Shown in pieces: positions 42,021 through 53,311 of a stretch of DNA of 64,000 nucleotides. Each line of letters starts with the position of its first letter. Positions within the stretch are counted from its first letter, which is position 1. Source of the stretch: Hyphodiscus hymeniophilus (taxonomy: Eukaryota > Ascomycota > Leotiomycetes > Helotiales > Hyphodiscaceae); contig VNKQ01000008.1 in assembly GCA_016508695.1 (NCBI GenBank), forward strand, positions 1,364,001-1,428,000. Direction: 5' to 3'. The notes below the pieces were generated by a model. The model saw only the letters and a list, made by a program, of their open reading frames with translations, did no database searches and had not been told where the DNA came from. Position numbers and translations under genes: made by a program.

Positions 42021-42905
42021 ATGTCTTCGACAAATCTTCGACACGACACGGCCACCACAGGTGAGGCACTGACGCCTCGTCACAGAGACTCCGCGCTTGC
42101 TATTGCTCTCGGCGATAATAAGGACGGCTCTCCACTAACTGAGTTCACGGTGTTCCCAAAGCTTCCTTCCGAACTGCAACTACAGATCTGGGAATCTGTT
42201 GAGGAGGATGTGAAAGGCAAGGTCATAAGAATCGGTGGCAGAGCTAAATCTGCTGTTTCCTATTTTCCGTTCAGCCCTGTTTACAAATTCCCTGCTCTGT
42301 AAGCCACTTTTCACCTACCGTTCGACGATTATGATTTAGAGAGACAATAGTCAATCTCGTTGCTCTATAGCTCCGTCAGCTCTTTGTGGGATATTCTTGC
42401 TGATGTTGTTTTGAATTATAGACTTCACGTTTGTCGAAAGTCTCGTTCTACGGCTCTCAAGCTCTACGAACTCACGGACTTCCAAGGTCGTATTAGGTAC
42501 CCTGCCTACTTTGGAGCCGCAGATACACTATTCTTCAACTCATTTGGTAGCTTGGCATGGTTCGACCCAGGAGATCATGTTGAGGGTAATGAAATCCGCT
42601 CTATCGCTGTTGGTATAGCATACATGGAGGACTCAATGTTCTGTGGAGCTATTATGGAGAAGGCCCTCAAGTTCCCAAACATCCAAAGCTTAACGTTTGT
42701 GTTTGGTAGCCCTCCTTGGGACTCACGCCCGCCAGAAATGCGAGAAAGACACGCGGCAATCGTCAAACAAGAAAGAAAGCAGGTTTGGGGAACACTTTGG
42801 GATACACTGGGAGTTGAGAAGACCTCCAAGAATCCAGAATATATTCACCCGGCTCTTCCGACTTTGAGTCATGTTGCACGGAAGGAGTTTAGAGCATTGA
42901 GTTAA
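42021..42905 (+). CDS. 2EXR-domain protein
   Basis: Two exons, 42021-42298 and 42422-42905, sum to 762 bases and 253 residues. After about 45 polar residues the domain reads FTVFPKLPSELQLQIWESV. After the 123-bp intron it continues with LLHVCRKSRSTALKLYEL, the YFGAADTLFF strand and NEIRSIAVG. The helix at the C-terminus carries KQVWGTLWDTLGV. It pairs with the minus-strand paralogue at 39876-40508. The intron is long for this window; other acceptors inside it (a CTATAG near 42370) would not keep this frame. Function unknown. Confidence 0.78.
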
Positions 42906-43672
42906 TTCACCTCTGGTAAGTTTTCCGAGCGACGAGCCCATCGGGCACTTACTGATCTGTACTAGTAAGGTCAGGTCCTCATCTCGGAGACTTCCTGGCT
43001 AAAATGGGTTTGATGATTAAGTGCAAACAATAGAAATGGAGGGGAATAGCTGTGCTGCACAAGGCCACTGGGACATTTGGAGAGTGGTAGATGACTGTTG
43101 GTGGTGCTGTGAAATACATCACGGCCCATTCTCCCGCGACTTTTTGAATGAGAGCGAAGTGGCCGAAATCAAAGACAGTACAGGAAATATCCCGGTGCTG
43201 TGTGTAAGATAATGATGAAATACTTTTCCACATTCATGTTCGCAAGGATGCTGTGCTTGAGTTGTTCGAGAGATGATTTGGTCCATACCAGAATTAAAAG
43301 TATATTACGAAGCTGCGAGCATGTGTTTAAGGATAGAACATCTCAGGATAATAAATTGCGGAGACAGTAATTTTCGTGCAGAATCAGAGAAGACACACTT
43401 TAGTAGGGACGAGGAAAAGAGGTCGTCAGAATAAGAAAATCCGATTTACCGAAGCTCGGATTGAATGCGCTGCTGCCATTGCTTGGCATGCATGTCAGCG
43501 CATCTCGTCCCTCCCCAGCCCTGTTTTGTATTGTAAGCCGGGATAATTGCATCCCTCTTTTGAGCATAGCATGTTCAGTGAACCGGTCCAAGACATCACT
43601 TGATCGAAGAAGATATGTAAAACTTGATATATCCCTCCTTTTCCACCTCTGCATCATCCACCGACTCGCAGG
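42906..43672. other. Intergenic region, no gene recognised
   Basis: Spacer between two plus-strand genes. Short frames such as 43021-43212 show no motif. Confidence 0.55.
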
Positions 43673-44958
43673 ATGCCCAAAACAGCTCTGATAGTCGGCG
43701 GGGGAATCTCAGGCTGCACTGCAGCCCTGACGCTCTCAAAACTCGGCATCAAATGCACCGTCTACGAACTACGAGACGTTCCCGCAACCATCGGAGGAGC
43801 AGTCAACTTGACTCCCAATGCACTTCGTATCCTCGAGTCCTTGGAGGTGGAGATCAGTGGGTGCCAATGTGATGCAATCGAGATTTTCTCTTTGGCTACT
43901 GGATCTAAGATTGCGGAACTGGGCTTTAAGGGCAAGAGTGGACCTGCGAAGAGAGTTGAACGAGCGGTGTTGCAGAGGGGCCTACTTGAGGCGGTTGAAA
44001 GAGTCGGCGTGGGGATTATTTATGGTGCAAAATTGGTCGAGGTGACAGAACTTGGAGGCAAAGTCGACGTGAAATTTGAGAGTGGGAGTAGTGCTGCGGC
44101 AGACTTTCTGGTTGGTTGCGACGGCATCTACTCTGCTGTGCGCATGAGCTATGTTGAGCCAGAGCGCAAACCCATCTACACGGGAATGTGTACAGCTTAC
44201 GCAATCGTCCAGAAAGCGGGCGTCACGTCAGACATCCATTTCCAGCAGACAGCTGTGAACAGCAGTCGATTTGGAGCTTTGTTGACCAGCTACACTGATC
44301 CAGAGAAGACAAGGATCTACCTTGGAGCTGTGATGGAAACAACGGAACAATGTTCAAGAGATGGTTGGAAGACGAGGGGACTGGATCGAGAAATGACCGC
44401 GAAGGAGGTGCAACGGAGATATGCAACATGTGCATTCGCTTGCCTGCCCGAATTGATAGCCAAAGCAGAAGATTGGATTTTTTATCCTGTTTGTAAGCTC
44501 GGAGCAGGAGGAAGGTGGTCCAAAGGGAGAGTGATACTTTTGGGTGATGCCGCTCACGGGGTAGGATATTTACTTTCTGGACTGACTCGTACTGACGTAC
44601 TCTCAGATGCCTCCCCAAGGAGAGAGTACTGGCCTGGCGATCGAGGATCCAGTTCTTCTCGCTCAGGTACTTGCACATTTTCCAGACAAATCACTAGGAG
44701 CTATATTTGAGTCCTATGAGAAGACGAGAAGACCTCGTATCGACACCGCCTACAAAGAGGCAGTCTTCAGATGGGTAAACGTGAAAGATAAAAGCTGGCT
44801 GTGGCAGAAGTTCGAAGAATGGCTGACTTGGATGTACATATGGTAAGTCTCACTCGTGTGAGCCCAAGATGAAACACTAACATCTGAACAGGTACAGAGC
44901 AGATTTCTTTGAGAAGAGTATGGCATATGATATCGGAAAAGAACGGATAATCGAATAG
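43673..44958 (+). CDS. FAD-dependent monooxygenase (salicylate-hydroxylase-like)
   Basis: Three exons, 43673-44560, 44607-44842 and 44892-44958, sum to 1191 bases and 396 residues. It is a group A flavoprotein hydroxylase that should use FAD and NAD(P)H to hydroxylate an aromatic or similar ring. The FAD-binding fold is at the N-terminus (VGGGISGCTAALTLSKLG, followed by YELRD). The DG motif is LVGCDGIYSAVR, and the GD motif is GRVILLGDAAHG, split from the following MPPQGEST by the first intron. The product is compact and has no membrane segment. The substrate is unknown and no biosynthetic cluster genes surround it. Confidence 0.85.
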
Positions 44959-45081
44959 ATTTGCAAAAGAAGATTCAGGATAAAGAGCGCTTATATTGTC
45001 CTTGACTTTAGAATCGGCTCCGCTCAGTACTCACACAAATTATCCTCGTCACATCGCAGGAAATGTTGTTTTGACAAGTAC

Positions 45082-46068
45082 TTACTGCTTACTATCATAA
45101 TCTCTTTTCCAGATCTTGTCCCAGCCGTCCTTATCAATAGCATAATCCCTCACATAATCACTCTCCAACTCATGCGTTCTCTTTCCCAACAAAACCAAAC
45201 TGTGCAAAGGCCCACCCAGTTCCTCATCAGCATCACAAAGCTGCTTCAGCGTCCCACTCACAAATTTCTCCGTCTTACCACCAACCCTCGCAGCACCAAT
45301 AGCCAGACTCTCTTCCCCATAAACGCCATCCATCCCCTCCCCCTCCTCTTTCTTGATCTGCTCAATCTCCAGCATCTGCTGCGCACATTGCCCAACTGTC
45401 ATGTACCGCGGGGGCTCGTAGATCTTCCTTCCCCTCGCCATATTCTCCAAGCTCTGTTCCTTGACCTTTATATCCAGTAACACCAATGTATGCAGTCCAA
45501 TATTCCTATTCTCGCGTATACGATCGTAGAAGGATGCTGGTTTCCAGTTGTCGGTGAAGAACACCATCGAGACGGTCTGCCCGAAATTATAGAGCTGCAG
45601 TCCCGTGGCGCCAATAGCAGACATGATCGAAGCATTTGGGATCGTCGATACTGGGATCTTGAGATCTCTTGCTCGCAGAACAAGATCCGTATGCGTAGTC
45701 GCCCTGCATCAATTAGCCTTCAACCCCCTCTACCATCCATGTTGAAGCCGACATACCCAAAAGGATCTCCCACAACCAGAAACGCAACATCGACATTCTG
45801 CGCATCCCTCAATATCTCATCGCTGGAAGACTCCACCATCTCTCGATCCGCGACAATGACTTCTCGGCCATAATATTGCTCCTACTAGCATCAGCGTCAG
45901 CTTGAGGTTTTGGGGAGGGGCAGAGATGCATACGAGAATGGACTTTTCGACAAGCAAAATTGCGGTATAGGATTCGAGATAAACGCGTGAAGCTTTGCGG
46001 ACGATATCAAGTCCCTTCACTGTTATATCTGTCTCATCAGAGAGGCCGAGTCCTATTAGGTAAAGCAT
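45082..46068 (-). CDS. DPH5: Diphthine methyl ester synthase
   Basis: Three exons, 46068-45934, 45881-45757 and 45703-45082, sum to 882 bases and 293 residues, the normal length. Dph5 uses S-adenosylmethionine to methylate the diphthamide intermediate on the histidine of elongation factor 2, in the cytosol. The protein begins MLYLIGLGLSDETDIT and shows the YLESYTAILL, YYGREVIVADREMVE, VGDPFGATTHTDL and NASIMSAIGATGLQLYNFG blocks of the family, with WKPASFYDRI after them. An upstream ATG (46185) in the same frame was rejected because the family begins at MLYLIG. It is head-to-head with SNU23. Confidence 0.93.
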
Positions 46069-46253
46069 TGTGTGGTGTTGACTTTGTTGTTTGGAGGGGA
46101 AGAATATTTTCTGAAATGCCCCGCGTTTCCTGATCGGGGAATTTTTAAGCTGTCGCCTCCAAGTCAACATACATACCTCCTCCAACTACACGGCTACTTA
46201 CAACAAGCTGAATTTCAAACCCACCATCTCTCCTCCTTTACTGAACCGTAAAT
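46069..46253. promoter_or_regulatory. Short bidirectional promoter of DPH5 and SNU23
   Basis: Only 185 bases separate the two divergent start codons, so both promoters and both leaders must fit here. The arrangement suggests shared regulation of two housekeeping genes. No specific binding site is claimed. Confidence 0.6.
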
Positions 46254-46961
46254 ATGGCCTCAAAAAAAGGCGCCTACGAAACAAATGCCTCCGACACAGA
46301 TTTCCGCAAAAAATACGACCGTGCCGAATATGCCCAAAAAGCAGCAGAGCGCGAGGCCAAAGAGAAAGAAGAAGGTCGCCTCCGCTACGAAGCCAAGCTC
46401 GCCGGCAAAAAATACTATGCTCCTCTTACAGGCTCCGAGACGCACACGCAAGCGCGAGCTTCACGTCTCGATGTCTCCTCTAATGTCGGGAAGACTGTGC
46501 TCATGCCCGCGGGGGCCGCGACAGGAAAGCGAGGACGCGGGGCTGGGTTCTATTGTGCGGATTGCGATCTGACGTTCAAGGATAATCTGCAGTGGGTAGA
46601 GCATGAGAATAGCATGCAGCATCTCAGGGCCATTGGGCAGACGGGAGAGGTTATGAGGGCAGGGGCGGAGGAGGTGCATGAGAGGATTGCGGCGCTTTGG
46701 GAGAGGATGGAGGAGGAGAGGAAGGGGGATGTCAAGACGCTTGGAGAGAGGTTGGAGGTCAGGAGGGAGGAGGAGGAAAAAGCGAGGGAGGAGAGGAGGG
46801 CTAAGAGGAGGGAGGTCGCAGAGAGGAAGAAGGTTAAGTTGGAAGAAGAGGTCAAGATTAAGAAGGAGTATGGGGAGGATGTTAGGGTTGAGGGTGAGCA
46901 CGATGAGGATGATATGATGGCTAGTATGGGAATTGTCGGCTTCGGATCGTCGAAAAAATGA
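46254..46961 (+). CDS. SNU23: U4/U6.U5 tri-snRNP zinc-finger protein Snu23/ZMAT2
   Basis: One exon, 235 residues, close to the ZMAT2 length. Snu23 is a component of the spliceosomal tri-snRNP and acts in the nucleus. The N-terminus has the family's FRKKYDRAEYAQKA block, followed by AGKKYYAPLTG. A matrin-type C2H2 finger is at about residues 99-125 (FYCADCDLTF, then H-x5-H in EHENSMQH), with the HLRAIG tail. The C-terminal half is Lys/Glu/Arg-rich and helical, ending in an acidic patch before MGIVGFGSSKK. Purine-rich codon use in the C-terminal part reflects this charge. Confidence 0.92.
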   Translation: MASKKGAYETNASDTDFRKKYDRAEYAQKAAEREAKEKEEGRLRYEAKLAGKKYYAPLTGSETHTQARASRLDVSSNVGKTVLMPAGAATGKRGRGAGFYCADCDLTFKDNLQWVEHENSMQHLRAIGQTGEVMRAGAEEVHERIAALWERMEEERKGDVKTLGERLEVRREEEEKAREERRAKRREVAERKKVKLEEEVKIKKEYGEDVRVEGEHDEDDMMASMGIVGFGSSKK

Positions 46962-47160
46962 GAGCTGGGCATCTTAAGTGTCGATTTAGCGATGGCGTTG
47001 GGGCACATGGTAGCGCAATGGTCAACTCGATATATCTTCATTCAGGATTAAGATTGCTAGTAGATCTGGGTATTCCTAAGCTCGTGAAGTGTCCTGTTGA
47101 CCTCTAAGTCTTCAACACCAAACGCCTTGCTAAATGATAAGGCCTCTTCCATGATCCAAA

Positions 47161-48126
47161 TTAATCCTCATGAACATTTCGTTTCCGGAAGAATCCTCTG
47201 AAACCGGCACTCCTCGGCGTCCTTAACACATCATCATCTATTTCTAGCCTTTCACGTACGCTTGCCATGGAAGGGAAAAGTCTTTCCTCATCTCCACATA
47301 CAACTACATGCCAGCCAATATCTTCCCCGGTTTGTAACCCGTCTCTCAACTTTTCAAACCACCCTGACCTCCTCTCCATCCTCCTCATTTCTCTCATACT
47401 CATACTAGAGCTTCTGCCCAAAGTTGCTGGAGTACCAGGTGTCCCAGGTGTGGCAGGACTCATGTATCCATCATCCATCTTCATTTTCACCTCATATTTC
47501 GCCATCTCCTCCGTAACAGCAACACCCAGCGAGACATCCACCATATAATCAGCCACATAAGCATACGGCTGGCTCAAAGATACCATATCACTCGGGTCAT
47601 ACTGCTCCACCAATTTTACAACACTCCAATCATTGAAACTGATCTTCTTCTCCGGTTTCGAGCTCTGTGCATTCACACTCTCAGACGTAGTGCTAAGTCG
47701 TGGGTCGGAACCCGATGTTGTACTTCCGGTGCGACCGTTGGTTCCGTTTCCGCTTGCATTGACAGCAGGTGCCAATTCGGCCGGCAGCCTGCTTTTCCTA
47801 CTGATTGATCGAGAGCGTAATGAAATCAGGGACTTGCTCTTCTTCAATTTGTTCGTCTCTGGCTTTCCTTGCTTTGGCTTGTCTTCTTCGTTGGTTGTGG
47901 GAGGGGTGGGTATTTGCGTATATTTTATGGCGGGAGGATTGCTCGGAGGAAGGAAGTCGTACAAACTGTACAAGGAATTGAGGATAGACACAGAGGTGGC
48001 CGGGGCGAGGAGCCATTCTGGGGTTGCATCATCGAGATCGTTGAGTATGACATGTATGCGAATGCTCTGTCGATGCCAACGGAAGCCGTGGAGAAGGTAG
48101 GTAGGCATTGTGGAGACGATTCGCAT
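47161..48126 (-). CDS. Conserved fungal protein of unknown function
   Basis: One exon, 321 residues. The N-terminal 50 residues (TYLLHGFRWHRQSIRIHV, NDLDDATPEWLLAP) and the central block SFNDWSVVKLVEQYDPSD look strongly conserved and structured. The region about residues 70-150 is low-complexity Ser/Lys/Pro. A short TPGTPGTP repeat lies near residue 225. The C-terminal part (GWFEKLRDGLQTGEDIGWHVV, CGDEERLFPS) is again structured. I have seen this arrangement in many ascomycete proteins without a named role, and assign none. The first ATG is used; a second at residue 7 (MPTYLL) is also possible. Confidence 0.7.
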   Translation of the reverse strand: MRIVSTMPTYLLHGFRWHRQSIRIHVILNDLDDATPEWLLAPATSVSILNSLYSLYDFLPPSNPPAIKYTQIPTPPTTNEEDKPKQGKPETNKLKKSKSLISLRSRSISRKSRLPAELAPAVNASGNGTNGRTGSTTSGSDPRLSTTSESVNAQSSKPEKKISFNDWSVVKLVEQYDPSDMVSLSQPYAYVADYMVDVSLGVAVTEEMAKYEVKMKMDDGYMSPATPGTPGTPATLGRSSSMSMREMRRMERRSGWFEKLRDGLQTGEDIGWHVVVCGDEERLFPSMASVRERLEIDDDVLRTPRSAGFRGFFRKRNVHED

Positions 48127-48749
48127 TCGTCGGCGTAGAGGCTACCTGGGTGGAAGCTGCAGAGCCTGCTCTTTGTAGTCTACCCTGTGGTATGAGTTGG
48201 TGAGATTGAGGCGTATGGAGATTGGAACGGGAATGCAGTACCCTGGTGCAGCGTATGACGACGGGGAAGTGAGAAGGCTCGAGTCCAGCCTTCTAAAGGG
48301 CTGTGCTGTGAGCCTACTAGACAGAAGATAGCGGTGCCCACAATAACCTCGCGCGGTAGAACTTGAGGCTCTCAACCTGATCATTGTTAAGCTTCATCGG
48401 TTGTAAATCAATTGAGAAGATGGTGTTGATGCGAGAAAAGAAAAGGGTGGGTGACGTGGGGTTCGAAACGGCCCAGCGGTTCGGTTCGCGGGATGGCCGC
48501 ACAAAGTGGTGTTCCAGGCCGCTGTCATTTCTCGGCACTTGAAAAGGGGCTTTGAGGACGGTGAACAAACATGAAGAATACGACATTTCGCGATTGAATC
48601 CCAGAAGCACTCCTGGGTAGTCAAACCTCAATCGAGCCTCATGTTCGAGAGTTATCCTGAGGAACCGCAACATTCGAGTGTAATTGCTCCCCTTGAAATA
48701 CCTCGATTAGAATCCCGTGCATGACTGTTTAATATTCATCATTGTTTAT
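48127..48749. other. Intergenic region, no gene recognised
   Basis: This is upstream of one minus-strand gene and downstream of another. The frames present have no motifs. A GGGGTTCGAAAC string near 48460 resembles a tRNA T-loop but lacks a matching stem. Confidence 0.55.
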
Positions 48750-50361
48750 CTATCCTGTCTTGATCAATACCGTCTTCGTCTCCAAGAAGTTATCCATACT
48801 ACAAACCCATCCCTCCCTCCCAATCCCGCTCCCCTTGTAGCCTCCAAAGGGCATGTCTTTTGCCGTAGTTGGGCTTGTACAATTCACACCCACGGTGCCC
48901 GCTTCCAACCCTCTCACAAATCTCATTGCTCGATCAAGATCCTTTGTATATACAGAAGCATAGAGTCCAAACTCGCTATTGTTCGCCTTTTGCAAAACCT
49001 CCTCCTCCGTTGTGAAGGTGTTAATGACAACTACCGGCCCGAATATCTCTTCCTGCATGATTCGTGCGTCTTCAGGCGCGTCGGCGAAGATTGTGGGCTT
49101 GATAAAATATCCAGAGTCGTTTGAAGGGGGTGAGTCGCTGCCGAGAATCATTGTGCTCTCTTGCTTGCCGATTTCGATGTAGCGACTGATGTTTTCGTGT
49201 TGGACTTGGTCGGCTTGTGGACCGTGGTTCGTGTCTGGGTGCATTGGATCACCAAGTACGGCGGAAGAGGAGAATTTTGCTTTGAATAAAGCTGTGAACT
49301 TCCTCGCAACGGTATCCTGAACATATACCCTACTAATTGCCATACACGTCTGGCCGCTGTTGGATTGTATAGAAGATTGAGTATCGGAGACAGCAGCTTC
49401 CAGATCGGCGTCATCGAACACAATCGCTGGAGACTTACCACCGAGTTCGAGGAACACGACCTTGAGGTTCGACTTCGAGGCAGCTTCTTGGATGAGGCGT
49501 CCCGTTCTTGTCGAGCCTGTAAATGATAGGACGCGGACATCCATGTGGTGGCTCAAGATAGCCCCAGAAATATTGCCAAACCCCGTGATTACGTTGATCA
49601 CGCCAGGTGGAAAGCCGATCTGTTTAATTAGTCCGGCCAGCCTAATTGACTGGAGCTATTAGATTCAAGTATTGACAAAGGAGTAAGGGGATATACAGTG
49701 AGAGGTGCCTTTTCGCTGCTTTTCAAGACCACCGTATTACCAACAGTCAAAGCAGGAGCAACTTTACTCGCGAAGAAGACAATTGGATAGTTCCATGGTA
49801 TGATTGCAGCCACAACTCCATACGGTTGCCTTAATGTCATATTGATGAAACCGGGCGTGTTCAAACTCGTGGTCCCTTGGTTGCTGTATCCAGCTTCCGA
49901 GTAATGGTCAAAGGTCTTGGCGCATTGAGCTGCTTGCCAGTACTCGGAAACAGGTATGCCCATTGACAAGGCTTCCAAAGTGGCGAACTCATTATCATGT
50001 TGGCGGATCAAGTCAGCCAGCTTTTTGAGGTAGAATCCTCTTTCCTCGGTTCTAAGCGCTGCCCACGCTGGTTGGGCTGCTTTGGCAGATTCTACTGCTC
50101 GATTTGTATCCTCTGCTGATGCTTCATGGACTGTGTGTCGGTAAGCATGAGTTGAGTCGCAAAGAGAGATAAGACTCACCCTTCGCAACGAGCTTTAACG
50201 TCTTCGGCGACAGCAGTTCGAACGTCTTGTTATTAGAAGATTCAACAAACTATCAGAACATGTCAGTGATTGAGACGCATGTTCAAAAGTCGAAATTCAC
50301 AAACTTCGCCATTCATGAAAAGTCGAGTCTCAATCGACTCTGGCGAGATTGAGACAGTCAT
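48750..50361 (-). CDS. NAD(P)+-dependent aldehyde dehydrogenase
   Basis: Four exons, 50361-50305, 50249-50180, 50130-49697 and 49649-48750, sum to 1461 bases and 486 residues. Seen are the RLFMNGE start, KAAQPAW, the cofactor-site PYGVVAAIIPWNYPI, FTGSTRTGRLIQEAA, the general base in LELGGKSPAIVF, the catalytic cysteine in SGQTCMA, EEIFGPVV and the C-terminal PFGGYKGSGIGRE. This is the general ALDH (class 1/2-like) type, distinct from the ALDH3-like gene at 5.7-7.5 kb. No targeting signal is evident. It lies 557 bases from the FAD oxidase gene on the same strand. An oxidase producing aldehydes beside an aldehyde dehydrogenase is suggestive, but only inference. Confidence 0.9.
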
Positions 50362-50918
50362 GACTTAAAAAATCTTTCTGGATCTTAGTTTTTAGAGACA
50401 GGCAATACGCCATCGTTTTATGTAGATTATTCACTTGTCCAGTATGTCAGAACGCCCCTCAGACGGACGTCTCGGACAACAGTGGGGTAACCCGAAAAAT
50501 ACCATCTTTTCATCATTTGACAATACCTTTCCGCCTTCAAGCCACTCTGATTAAGACTGAAATTGTGAAACACGTAACCTGGGTTTTCTTCGAAAGAGGG
50601 GTTCAAAACTCCATGTAGATTGGAAATCTAGTCACCTCCCCGGAAGTCTGGTTCGGACCGAATGTGCTTCCTCCCCGGAAATGCACCTCCTCCGGCAACG
50701 CAAAGTCCGTCCAGACAAGGCTCAATTGGACTACGGTTTCATGCCCCAATCATCTGCATGATGATTTCGTCGTTTCTGCATCTAGCAATACATCAAGCAA
50801 GGAATAGCTTGCAGGTTGAGGGGTCTCTTCCATTTCGATCCGAGGTAAATGAGAGCAGTAAACATCGAACGGTTTCCACCAATACATGATGGCGCGTCAT
50901 CAACCTGCTCATTAACTT
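50362..50918. other. Intergenic region
   Basis: Spacer upstream of the aldehyde dehydrogenase and downstream of the FAD oxidase, both on the minus strand. No gene or repeat seen. Confidence 0.6.
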
Positions 50919-52618
50919 TCACAGCTTGAAGTATCCTGGCTGGAGTTTCCCGAAGATATTTTCTGGATCGTATTTTGCGCTCACAGCCCTCAGTCTTTCA
51001 TGGTTTTCTTGGCCGTAGCTTTGGAAGACGTCTTGTTCTGCTGCAGCGTAATTTTGGTAAATGAATCGATGGCCGAGACCAAGGGAACATGCTGTGTTGT
51101 TGCTTCGATTAATGATATTGCGTGCGGCCTTCATGATTTGTTCGTCGTCGTGGGTCGAATTCCATCTGATTGAAACACTGATAACTACAAAGGGATTCAG
51201 TTCTTAATCGTCCACATAGAGATCTAACCAACATACGAATAAGCGGTCCATCCTCGTCGGTAATCCCAAGGGCATTTCCTCCATTTCCCGAGAAATGAGA
51301 GATCATATTCAGAGTGATAGGCTGCAGAAGTAAACCAGGGAGAGATAGGAATTTGATGGGATCAGCTTCCTCTTTGAAGATTTCTACGATCTTGGAGATC
51401 AAGGATGCGTCGTTATGGATGGTCAAAGTCCATGACGTTTGTCTATGACAGGATTATCAGCATAATACGACAAAGTTGAGCAGAGTAACAGACCGAAATC
51501 CGCTCGGATTCGAAGTTGCAAAATTGGCAGTTACAGTTGTCAGAGATGATATTGCGAAAGACGAGGCAACGTATGGTGGTCTGGTAAGATTCTGAAAAAT
51601 GGGAGGGTTGGGATCAGGCTTCCCATATGCTACGCCCACAGTGAGAACCCAGGCATTGTCAATTGTGTTGTAGTAATAGTTCATGAGAACTGCGGCGTAC
51701 GGGTCGGCTGGTGCGTCAGCGGTGAAGGCAACAAGTGCTTCATTAATACTTGAGCCACGTTCCATTGGAAAGGTTAATACTCCTCCCCACATGTCACCTT
51801 GGCGAAAAGTCGAAACGTCAAATCGAGTGACAATGCCAAAATTATTGCCGCCTCCCCTCAGAGCGAAATAGAGGTCTGGATGAGTGTGATTGTTGACGTC
51901 GCAGATCGAACCGTTCGCCAGAACCACCTTCAGATGTTAGAGCGCTCATGGAGAGGTGCCATTTCTCACTTGATAGTTCAAAATATTGTCACAGGCCCAC
52001 CCAAACCTCCCTGAGAAGAACGAAATTCCCCCACCTAAGCTCAACCCACCAACACCAATATCGGCGACTCGCCCTCCCACGACAGACAGCTTCATCGGAT
52101 CCAGGGTACTGTAAACATCAATCCACCTGTTCCCAGGCTCCAGACTTGTCACGGTTTGATCTTTCGACACGGCGATATTTTTCATATCCCCAAGATCAAT
52201 CGTGACACCACCTCTGATATTCGAGGCCCCCTCGAAGGCGGCATGACCACCACTTTTGACAGCGAATTGGCACTGTAGCTGTCTCAAAATACGCAGTGTC
52301 ATGGAAACTTCTTCGGCGGTTCGAGGAAACACTCGGCAACGTGGTGTTGAGGCAGATTGTTGGGTTGACCAGTAGTGCTGTTCTTTACCATGGGATACTC
52401 TGCCTGGCACGGCTGAATATAGAAATGAACACTGCTTCTTGTTATTCATGTACGATTTTGGTTTGAATGGGTGGACCTGCTGCTGTATTGCATGAGCTCG
52501 TTCCTGGTTCGAGCGGGGTGATAAAGAAGGCGAGCTGGCGCTCAATGTAATCGGAGCCATATCCTGCCGCACTCAAACCCAGTATTTTGAAGGCGCTTAT
52601 CAGAAGCAGAAAGCGCAT
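50919..52618 (-). CDS. Secreted FAD-linked oxidoreductase (BBE/VAO type)
   Basis: Five exons, 52618-52477, 52412-51970, 51927-51494, 51442-51233 and 51177-50919, sum to 1488 bases and 495 residues. A signal peptide (MRFLLLISAFKILGLSAAG) marks it as secreted. The PCMH-type FAD domain shows YWSTQQSA, the flavin-linking histidine in VKSGGHAAFEG, GVGGLSLGGGIS and LRGGGNNFGIVT. The berberine-bridge-like C-terminus ends with YDPENIFGKLQPG. The cysteine that makes a second flavin bond in bicovalent members is replaced (GRVADIG), so a single covalent link is expected. Such enzymes oxidise sugars or alcohols, or close rings in secondary metabolism. The first intron has a weak donor (GTCCAC) and the fourth an unusual one (GTTGGT), so those edges are less sure. 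Confidence 0.85.
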
Positions 52619-53311
52619 AGTAGAAGTCTGTTCTTTCTGCCTTGGCCCTTTTTCTTTCTCTTTTTCGTGTTGCTCGAATTTTAATGTCTTATCAATGAGA
52701 GGTGAACAGATGCAGTATGAGGTACTTATGCCTAAAGCGGCACAGCAAGGCTGCAGCATACGAGCATTAATGATTGTCGTCCCGATATGTGATTTTGAAA
52801 TGACCGATTGGTCACAAATCTGGCTTCAAAGAACAGTGACATGCTTTTGTAAATCATCGCCAAAAGTAGAGTTTCTCTTCTTCCCTCATATCTCACGAGC
52901 AAATCCGAGGAGGTACTCGGCTATTGAAGTGCAGCTCATCAATTGAGGAACGCCCGGAAATATATATCTGGGAAACCAGAATGTTTATCTCTCCCTGGAA
53001 CTTCGCGTCTGCAGCAAAATGAAGCTATTCATAGGTTTCTGACAGAATGCTGGCAGCTTTAATGAATCGAACTAGGTGAGGGTGTCTTTCCCCGAAGGAT
53101 CGCAATATCATGCAACTGCAGTGACCAACTTCACGAAATCGAGAGTAGTGGAATGAAGATGGACATAGTGGGATGAATGGAATATTGTGTCGTTACGAAA
53201 GATAAGATACAAGAGACAGTGATACGTGTCCACGTGACTGAGCTGTTTACTCGTACGCGACTCGTCGCGTGTGGAGTGGATGACTTCATTCACCCACACC
53301 CAAGAGACATA
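52619..53311. other. Divergent intergenic region
   Basis: This lies between the FAD oxidase (minus) and the next plus-strand gene. A 119-codon plus frame at 52587-52946 overlaps the oxidase start and has no motif. No repeat seen. Confidence 0.55.

Noticed and set aside
48440..48500. Possible tRNA T-arm (GGGGTTCGAAAC)
   Set aside because: The flanking bases do not pair to form a five-base T-stem and no acceptor or anticodon stem is visible.
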